Positions 1 to 5,056 of a DNA stretch of 8,027 nt are shown piece by piece; the first letter of the stretch is position 1; every line of letters begins with the position of its first letter. Below the pieces are notes generated by a model. The model was given only the letters and a program-made list of their open reading frames with translations. It searched no databases and had not been told where the DNA came from. The translations under genes were made by a program, and so were the position numbers. Origin of the DNA: Acidobacteriota bacterium (GTDB taxonomy: Bacteria > Acidobacteriota > UBA6911 > RPQK01 > JAPXNP01); assembly GCA_030614585.1 (NCBI GenBank), contig JAUWTT010000167.1, positions 1 through 8,027 of the forward strand, written 5' to 3'.

Positions 1-581
1 AGGATGACGTCCCCAGCGCCGGAATCAACCAGCAGTCGAACGGTCTGGTCCTGGACGTGGAGTTTAACAACAAGTTTGAGGTCCGTAGCATCGAGCTCGG
101 TTGTCGTTTTCAGAGGCCGGTCGGGATTGAAAATGAGCTGTTTTGACTGGTAGTCAATTGTGAAGTTGGCACGCACCAAGGCGTTCGTTCCAATGATTGC
201 GTCGATCTTCCGCCCGATGCCGGGAAGGACGGAAAGGTCAGCAATCGAAGCAGAGACCGGAGTAAACCGGGTGTTCCCCACCTGAACATTGTGCAGAATG
301 GTACTTCTCGCCTTGATTTTCTTCCCATATGCGAACAGTACCTTCTTCTTTCCGCCGAGTTTCAGCTTCTTGGCAAGAGGGCTGTTTACGAGTGTTGTAC
401 TGGCACCGGTGTCGATGAGGAGGTTCAGATCCTGGCATTCTCCGATGCTGCCTTTAACCAGAATGAGGTGCCCATTGTGAAGTGTAAAGGGTATTTCCCT
501 GGGCGAATTCATGGGGAAGCAAAACCCTGACAGGGTGCCCGTGATGATTCCTGCAACTGCCCATTTCGTAAGACCATTCAT
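1..581 (-). CDS. Exported retropepsin-like aspartic protease, C-terminus cut by window edge
   Basis: The frame is open from ATG at 581 to the window edge (193 codons seen, no stop), so the C-terminus is missing. Residues 1-21 look like a Sec signal peptide (Lys6, then a hydrophobic run ending LSGFC); Cys21 does not sit in a standard lipobox. The pepsin/retropepsin active-site motif IDTGAS is at 56-61, with a following hydrophobic IIGTN at 129-133 that resembles the conserved Ile-(I/L)-G strand of the fold. A second acid motif, VDSGAG, is at 185-190, so the protein appears to hold two retropepsin-like lobes in tandem. Families of this type (aspartyl protease / gag-polyprotein-like domains in bacteria) are often periplasmic; the substrate is unknown. 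The start is set by AAGGAG 8 bases upstream. It is the next minus-strand gene after the AmmeMemoRadiSam group but 332 bases away, so it may have its own promoter. Family confidence is high; role unknown. Confidence 0.88.
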   Translation of the reverse strand, partial: MNGLTKWAVAGIITGTLSGFCFPMNSPREIPFTLHNGHLILVKGSIGECQDLNLLIDTGASTTLVNSPLAKKLKLGGKKKVLFAYGKKIKARSTILHNVQVGNTRFTPVSASIADLSVLPGIGRKIDAIIGTNALVRANFTIDYQSKQLIFNPDRPLKTTTELDATDLKLVVKLHVQDQTVRLLVDSGAGDVI

Positions 582-589
582 GGCTTGAA

Positions 590-595
590 CTCCTT
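590..595 (-). promoter_or_regulatory. Ribosome binding site of the aspartic protease gene
   Basis: AAGGAG on the minus strand lies 8 bases before ATG 581. It supports that ATG over the out-of-frame ATG at 577 and over the upstream out-of-frame reading that starts near 696. Confidence 0.75.
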
Positions 596-792
596 TGTTT
601 GGGTGGCGTTGCACCCAGGAGTAACAAGCCCGACCTCAGGGAGTCCTGAAGGTGTGGAAAGCCTTGCCTAATCTTTCTCAAAGGAAGATCAAACAAGTCT
701 CAAATGGAGCTACAAAGTATGGGAAAGCAAGGGTTTAGGAGGGAGTCTTCAACTACAGAAATTGCGAGTAATTCAGGGGACGTTCTCGTCGC

Positions 793-856
793 AAGCTTTG
801 TCGTAAACCTTGTCGATATGGCTGGTAAGACTTCGACGAAGCTTACGATTAAGTTC
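793..856. repeat. Imperfect inverted repeat in the spacer
   Basis: The segment 793-815 and the reverse complement of 834-856 agree at 16 of 23 positions, with the best part being the pairing between the 3' part of the left arm and the 5' part of the right arm (12 of 15). The loop is 816-833. No T-run follows on either strand, so a terminator reading is weak. It may be a decayed hairpin or repeat element lying after the MEMO-AMMECR1 gene. Confidence 0.4.
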
Positions 857-913
857 ACGACAAAGGTGGAAGTCTCCCCGGCTTAGCGATGCACAGCGTC
901 GTGACCTCTTCCG

Positions 914-2425
914 TTACTCAACCTTACCAAAGACATTGGCCGAGAAAATGTATATATCGGCCTCGGGTTCCTTCCAGGCGGTTGGCGGGAGCCCTGCCTT
1001 CACACAAGTGTGTTCGAGAAATGTGACAGCATCCCAGCCATGCTCGGTAGCCACTTGTGGAAGCAGTAATCCCCTGTAGTTACCCTTTTCAATCAGCAAC
1101 CCATGCCGGCCAACCTTGAGTTGGGCGACGTCTGTTATCCGACGGAAGGGGGAGAGTACAGATATCTCATAGTCAAGCTCAGCAAGTTCGTCTTCCCTGA
1201 CAGCCGGGAATCTGTGGTCATTGAGAGCTGCGTTGGCCGCTGCGTTGGCAACAGCCATGGCCAGTGGTTCGGTGGCAAGGACGCTGCCTACGCAGCCACG
1301 CAACTCGCCATGCTTCTTAAGTGTGACAAAAACTGCCGCGTCCTCCTGAAGCGCTTCATCGACTGGTGGCGAATAGTCGTCAGGATTGCCGCCCCTGACA
1401 GCTGATGCAACCGATCCTCTGGAAATCTGAAGCAAGGTCTCTTTTTCCTTCTCGCCGAGCTCCGCGTCAGGCAATTCCAAGCCTGCCTCACCGCTGGGCT
1501 TGTAGAGTACAGCTGAGACATACCCGACCACGTGGCTTCGGTCGCCAGGCGGGACATCACCTGAATTGGCATAGCGAAGTATTTTGGCCTGAGTCGCCCC
1601 CATCTCTTCGGAAGCCATCATCGCTGCCGCTATGGGTCCTCCCCCACAAGCCTCCCATGACCGGGTGGATAGATTGTGAAGGAGGCTCAGGTAGTCCCAT
1701 CGAGCTACAGCATCTATCACTTTCCGGTCCAGTTTCACGGCTTCATCGTAAGGGTGGTAATGGGACAGGTCTGAACTGGCCACGATTAACGTATCTGAAT
1801 CTTTGGCGAGCGCGGCTATTGCTGCTCCCAGGGCCCGGCATGTCTCGAGTGTCTGATCCCCCATAACGATAGGTACAATCTCGAAATCCTGCAAAGCCCG
1901 TTGGAGAAACGGTAACTGAACTTCGAGGGCGTGTTCGCCCCGGCCCTGGAACGCTATGCGATGGCCTTGTTCCGTATGCTTGATGAGTGAATCCTTCGAT
2001 GTGAGCCGGCTGCAAAAAGCCTTGTCCACTGGAATAGTCCCGAGGGGGGTCTGGTAAGCGTCACCGTTGTAAACAGCCGCACCTTGAAAAGACTCAACAT
2101 GACTCGGAGAGATTATGACGACGCGACGAAAGGGCTTTCCCTTGATGGCTGCATAGCCGTGAGCTGCCACGTGACCCGAATAAGTATATCCAGCGTGAGG
2201 GGATATCAAGGCGATGATCCGGCCCGGGATTTGAGGCGGACTCGCTTCGGAGAGCATTCGATCCACCGATTGCCGGAGTTGATCTGAATCTTTCGGATAG
2301 AACGTTCCCGAGACGGCGGGTCTTCTGATCTTTTCGCCTGACCCACCGACGATAGAGTCAAAAAAGTTCATCATGACAAGCCCTCCCATAAGAATGAAGG
2401 CATTGAGAGAAAGCCTCTTCCACAT
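914..2425 (-). CDS. amrB-amrA fusion: AmmeMemoRadiSam system MEMO-AMMECR1 fusion protein (components B and A)
   Basis: From ATG 2425 the protein has 503 residues. Residues 3-22 (Lys-Arg followed by a hydrophobic run) form a signal peptide or membrane anchor. Residues about 33-310 are a MEMO domain, a fold related to class III extradiol (LigB-type) dioxygenases: SPHAGYTYSG (His77), SPSH (His109), GEHALEVQLPF (165-173), SSDLSHY (217-223) and ACGGGPI (Cys260). His77, His109 and Cys260 match the positions expected for the metal-binding His/His/Cys set of human MEMO1. Residues about 323-503 are an AMMECR1 domain with its hallmark LRGCVG at 375-380. In many genomes these two domains are separate proteins; here they are fused. 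ATG 2425 is preferred to GTG 2431 because the ribosome binding site is 5 bases from the ATG and touches the GTG. The gene is last in the group after the radical SAM enzyme. The reaction of the system is not established; MEMO and AMMECR1 presumably act with the radical SAM enzyme. Confidence 0.95.
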   Translation of the reverse strand: MWKRLSLNAFILMGGLVMMNFFDSIVGGSGEKIRRPAVSGTFYPKDSDQLRQSVDRMLSEASPPQIPGRIIALISPHAGYTYSGHVAAHGYAAIKGKPFRRVVIISPSHVESFQGAAVYNGDAYQTPLGTIPVDKAFCSRLTSKDSLIKHTEQGHRIAFQGRGEHALEVQLPFLQRALQDFEIVPIVMGDQTLETCRALGAAIAALAKDSDTLIVASSDLSHYHPYDEAVKLDRKVIDAVARWDYLSLLHNLSTRSWEACGGGPIAAAMMASEEMGATQAKILRYANSGDVPPGDRSHVVGYVSAVLYKPSGEAGLELPDAELGEKEKETLLQISRGSVASAVRGGNPDDYSPPVDEALQEDAAVFVTLKKHGELRGCVGSVLATEPLAMAVANAAANAALNDHRFPAVREDELAELDYEISVLSPFRRITDVAQLKVGRHGLLIEKGNYRGLLLPQVATEHGWDAVTFLEHTCVKAGLPPTAWKEPEADIYIFSANVFGKVE

Positions 2426-2430
2426 CCCCA

Positions 2431-2438
2431 CTCCCCTC
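2431..2438 (-). promoter_or_regulatory. Ribosome binding site of the MEMO-AMMECR1 gene
   Basis: GAGGGGAG on the minus strand ends 5 bases before ATG 2425. It decides the start, since the alternative GTG at 2431 would overlap it. Confidence 0.7.
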
Positions 2439-2446
2439 AGTCGCTA

Positions 2447-2466
2447 CTCCCCGTGTGAGCGGGGAG
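2447..2466 (-). promoter_or_regulatory. Intergenic hairpin just upstream of the MEMO-AMMECR1 ribosome binding site
   Basis: On the minus strand CTCCCCG (2466-2460) pairs perfectly with CGGGGAG (2453-2447) across a 6-base loop. There is no T-run, so it is not a typical terminator. The 5' arm is also complementary to GGGGAG of the ribosome binding site at 2431-2438, so a competing fold could block translation. It sits in the 93-base gap after the radical SAM gene. It could also be a simple mRNA-stabilising or processing hairpin. Confidence 0.55.
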
Positions 2467-2518
2467 GCGCCAGTTGGCCTGCACCGCGTAAGGGAACCCC
2501 GTTATTAAGCGCAAGCAA

Positions 2519-3796
2519 TCATGTGCTCCAGACCCCAGGTATCAATTCGTCACAACCGGAGCATCGACCATTTCTAATCTTGTTCGTCTTGATCAAGTAC
2601 CCGGTCCGTTCGATCACGATTTCACCGCACCCTGGACAGTAGGTATTCTCCGCTTGGTGACCGGGTACATTCCCGATGTATACAAAATGCAGCCCTTCTG
2701 CATCAGCTATCTGTTTGGCCCTCTCGAGGGTGCTGATCGGAGTGGGAGGAAGGTTCTTGAGTAGGTACTGAGGGTAGAAGCGCGAAAAATGCAGGGGAAC
2801 GTCGGGGCCAAGTTCGGCCTTGATCCACCTGACTAATCCCTGCAGTTCTGAGTCGCTGTCATTCAGAGTCGGTACCACCAGATAGACCAACTCCGTCCAT
2901 GTCCCTGCTTCCTTCATCGTCACCAACGCGTCAAGCACAGGTCTCAGCTCACCATTTACCAGGTTTTTGTAATAATCTTCCGAGTACGCCTTCAAGTCCA
3001 CTTTGATGGCGTCCACAAGTGTACAAAGTTCTTTCAACGGTTCCTGAGCAATATACCCACCCGTAACTACTACGCTTTTCACGCCTTTCCGGCGAGCTGC
3101 CTTCGCTGTATCCCGCATAAACTCATAGAAGACGATGGGCTCGCTGTAGGTATACGCAATGGAGACGCATCTGGAATCCCGGGCGGAATCTGCAACCCTT
3201 TCGGGTGGCATATAGATGCTTCGAATTTGTTCTGGACGAGCCTGCGAAATTTGCCAGTTCTGGCAGAATTTGCAGTTCACGTTGCAGCCGGCCGTGGCCA
3301 TGGAGAAGGCCATTGTTCCAGGGAGGAAGTGGAAAAAGGGCTTTTTCTCGATTGGGTCTATGTGCGTCGTGCACGGCCTTGCGTAAACCAATGAATAATA
3401 GACGCCACCTCGGTTTTCCCGAACTCCACAGTAACCTCGCTCTGCATCGTCGATTACGCACTCACGTGGACAAAGCTTGCACCGGATCTTCTTGTGGGGG
3501 AGTTTCTCGTAGAAGCTGGCCTCCAGGGTGTACCTTTCTTCGTCAGACCCACCGTTTCCTCGCTCAGTGAGACTCCGGCCGCCAAGCCCACCGCAGAGCA
3601 GCCCAAAACTCATCCCGGAAAGAAAGATGCGCCGGGAGAAGTGACACTCACTCCCCGGCTCCAGCCCGACATCGAAGCGCGCCATTTCCAGTTGGTGGGG
3701 CAGGGCGTCAATGGAGTGGTTCCTGAATTCTGACGGTCTGACCACGTCAAGGTTGTTGCGATCATGGGTGTGGAGCGTTTGTCTGTCCCTAGCCAT
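2519..3796 (-). CDS. amrS: AmmeMemoRadiSam system radical SAM enzyme with Tat-like leader
   Basis: The frame from ATG 3796 gives 425 residues. It has an N-terminal cysteine region typical of AmrS (CKLCPRECVIDDAERGYCGVREN begins at Cys106), then the radical SAM cluster motif CNVNCKFC (Cys171, Cys175, Cys178), which would bind a 4Fe-4S cluster and S-adenosylmethionine. A C-terminal zinc-ribbon-like pair follows: CPGC (387-390) and CSGC (412-415). Residues 53-73 look like a twin-arginine leader: FSRRIFLSG, a hydrophobic run rich in Gly and Leu, then polar sequence. This leader begins unusually late; starting at Met38 (position 3685) would leave 16 residues before the Arg pair, more normal for Tat, but neither start has a strong ribosome binding site. 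ATG 3796 is 2 bases after the DUF362 stop, which suggests coupled translation. Most AmrS proteins act in the cytoplasm, so the leader is unexpected. Family call is very secure, location is inferred, start uncertain. Confidence 0.95.
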   Translation of the reverse strand: MARDRQTLHTHDRNNLDVVRPSEFRNHSIDALPHQLEMARFDVGLEPGSECHFSRRIFLSGMSFGLLCGGLGGRSLTERGNGGSDEERYTLEASFYEKLPHKKIRCKLCPRECVIDDAERGYCGVRENRGGVYYSLVYARPCTTHIDPIEKKPFFHFLPGTMAFSMATAGCNVNCKFCQNWQISQARPEQIRSIYMPPERVADSARDSRCVSIAYTYSEPIVFYEFMRDTAKAARRKGVKSVVVTGGYIAQEPLKELCTLVDAIKVDLKAYSEDYYKNLVNGELRPVLDALVTMKEAGTWTELVYLVVPTLNDSDSELQGLVRWIKAELGPDVPLHFSRFYPQYLLKNLPPTPISTLERAKQIADAEGLHFVYIGNVPGHQAENTYCPGCGEIVIERTGYLIKTNKIRNGRCSGCDELIPGVWST

Positions 3797-3798
3797 TC

Positions 3799-4794
3799 TT
3801 AGCCATTAACTTCTACCAGTTGGATTCTATCGGGGTTGCAGTTTCCGATACCGTGTTCCCTGTCGGCAGCAGTCTCGATATAAGAGGGTTTGCGACCCTC
3901 ATTCTCCAGAGTTTGCATCCCTTCCTCTCGACGCTTCCGCTCAATCAGTTGCCAACCGAAATAGTCAAGCGCAACAGGGTCTTTGCTGACGAGAAGTCCG
4001 TCAAAATCCCAGGTCCAGCCGGGCATGAAAGAGGGGCCACCATGGTACTGGACAGTGATCGCTTCACAGATATTGAGTCGGACCTTCGCTCTGACCGGTT
4101 CCAGCATCCACACATCCGGAATATAGGGGTCACCCACATTCAGGTGATATTTATTAGGGTTGTGGATTGCACCAAACAGGTTCTTCAGGGCGCCGGTCAT
4201 TCCTGTGATCCCATGGTCTTTGAGAAGTGGAAGGTTGATTACGACGTCGCAGAGTCTGGTGAGGGTTCTTGAAACGAGGCTGCCTACCTGGCCATGTGTC
4301 ATGAGATCCTGCTCAAAACCGCTGCTGTCATTTCCGAAACATCGCACCTGTGAGCCTTTCTCGGAGAGGCGGAATCCTCCACGCTCCAAGTCACTGTTCA
4401 GCCTGTCCCAGATGATAATGTTCTCTTTGCTGATGCCGGCTTCCTGAAGTCGCTCGCTCACCGCTTCGACTAATGCTGACGATGTTGACATTCCTCTTCC
4501 GGCCAGGCAGTTCACCTTGAGACCTACCACCTGACCCGGTTTGACGAACTGCTGCCATGCCTCGACGGATTTGTCGGTGTCGGACAAAGCAAGCATGGCC
4601 CGATCAAGAAGGTCAAAGACTCTCCTGGATTCGAGGCCCCCGGAGGAGCTCCGAAGGGAACTGTCTCTGGAAAGAACAACACGCGATTTTGGAGAGCTGG
4701 AAGAGAAAGGAGCACCTGAAGCTGCCAGCAGGCTACCCCAGGCGATTCCTGTCTTCAGGAAGGTCCGTCGGTTCTGCCGGCTTCGGTTGGTCAC
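3799..4794 (-). CDS. DUF362 family protein with Tat signal
   Basis: This 331-residue protein opens with a clear twin-arginine leader: Asn-Arg-Arg-Thr-Phe-Leu-Lys at 8-14, then the hydrophobic run IAWGSLLAASGAP. Residues about 85-300 match the DUF362 family: VGLKVNCLAGRG (90-101), DVVINLPLLKDHGITGMTG (183-201) and GALKNLFG (201-208). The family has no settled function; many members carry ferredoxin-type clusters, but no CxxCxxC motif is visible here. The gene is first in the group, followed 2 bases later by the radical SAM gene, so a shared task is likely but unproven. GTG 4794 is the first standard start in an open frame bounded by a stop at 4858-4860; however, the strong ribosome binding site at 4814-4822 is 19 bases from it and only 7 bases from an in-frame CTG at 4806, so the true start may be CTG (335 residues). 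Family confidence is high. Confidence 0.9.
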   Translation of the reverse strand: MTNRSRQNRRTFLKTGIAWGSLLAASGAPFSSSSPKSRVVLSRDSSLRSSSGGLESRRVFDLLDRAMLALSDTDKSVEAWQQFVKPGQVVGLKVNCLAGRGMSTSSALVEAVSERLQEAGISKENIIIWDRLNSDLERGGFRLSEKGSQVRCFGNDSSGFEQDLMTHGQVGSLVSRTLTRLCDVVINLPLLKDHGITGMTGALKNLFGAIHNPNKYHLNVGDPYIPDVWMLEPVRAKVRLNICEAITVQYHGGPSFMPGWTWDFDGLLVSKDPVALDYFGWQLIERKRREEGMQTLENEGRKPSYIETAADREHGIGNCNPDRIQLVEVNG

Positions 4795-4813
4795 AACAAT
4801 CGTCAGGCGAATG

Positions 4814-4822
4814 CCTCCTCCC
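4814..4822 (-). promoter_or_regulatory. Strong ribosome binding site of the DUF362 gene, pointing to a CTG start
   Basis: GGGAGGAGG on the minus strand is the strongest Shine-Dalgarno site in the window. In frame with the Tat leader it is followed by CTG after 7 bases, ATT after 13, and GTG only after 19. It therefore favours the rare CTG start at 4806. Confidence 0.6.
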
Positions 4823-4893
4823 TGAACGAGCGGATAACTGCAGACAAAGTCCGGAATCTACTTCCATTCAAGTATAGCACCACCGGGAATAAT

Positions 4894-4924
4894 CGAAGTG
4901 CGAAGTTCGAAGTTCGAAGTGCGA
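4894..4924. repeat. Heptamer tandem repeat cgaagtK
   Basis: Four perfect-length heptamers lie in a row: cgaagtg (4894-4900), cgaagtt (4901-4907), cgaagtt (4908-4914), cgaagtg (4915-4921), followed by cga. They sit upstream of the DUF362 gene and beside the inverted repeat at 4939-5023. Confidence 0.85.
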
Positions 4925-4938
4925 CCGAACAACGCAAA

Positions 4939-5023
4939 ACACCAAGACACCAAGGACACTAAGGTAGACCCATTAGTCTCAACGTTGCTGGGTGGTCTTG
5001 GTGCTCTTGGTGTCTTGATGGTG
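4939..5023. repeat. Long inverted repeat of caccaag units between DUF5060 and DUF362 genes
   Basis: Caagacaccaag (4943-4954) is perfectly complementary to cttggtgtcttg (5006-5017), and pairing continues imperfectly inwards (4955-4963 with 4997-5005) and in a short inner stem (accca near 4968-4972 with tgggt at 4989-4993). Each arm is itself built of repeated accaag/cttggt units. It resembles REP-type palindromes that recur between genes. On the minus strand the second arm is followed by a short GTGTTTTG, so it may also help end the DUF5060 transcript, but the T-run is weak. Confidence 0.75.
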
Positions 5024-5056
5024 AATTCCTGAATTATTCTTGTTCTGTTTCGAGCT

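Larger units (their letters stand above)
582..913. other. Non-coding spacer between MEMO-AMMECR1 and protease genes
   Basis: This 332-base stretch holds no convincing gene on either strand. A 60-codon plus-strand reading (704-886) has no ribosome binding site and no recognisable domain. The stretch contains the protease ribosome binding site (590-595) and an imperfect inverted repeat (793-856). I see no clear -35/-10 pair for the protease gene and no stem followed by a T-run that would mark an intrinsic terminator for the upstream gene. Confidence 0.6.

Noticed and set aside
454..696. Minus-strand 80-codon reading overlapping the protease start
   Set aside because: It is out of frame with the protease, whose signal peptide, ribosome binding site and IDTGAS motif are clear.
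704..886. Plus-strand 60-codon reading in the spacer
   Set aside because: No ribosome binding site, no family resemblance, and its strand-like composition follows from the imperfect inverted repeat there.
1103..1866. Plus-strand open readings of 100 and 153 codons
   Set aside because: They lie opposite the well-conserved MEMO-AMMECR1 gene, show no domain and have no ribosome binding site.
2447..2466. Intrinsic terminator between radical SAM and MEMO-AMMECR1 genes
   Set aside because: The stem is good but no T-run follows on the minus strand, and the next gene's ribosome binding site begins 8 bases later.
3205..3570. Plus-strand 121-codon reading
   Set aside because: It is the antisense shadow of the radical SAM gene, including its cluster motif region.
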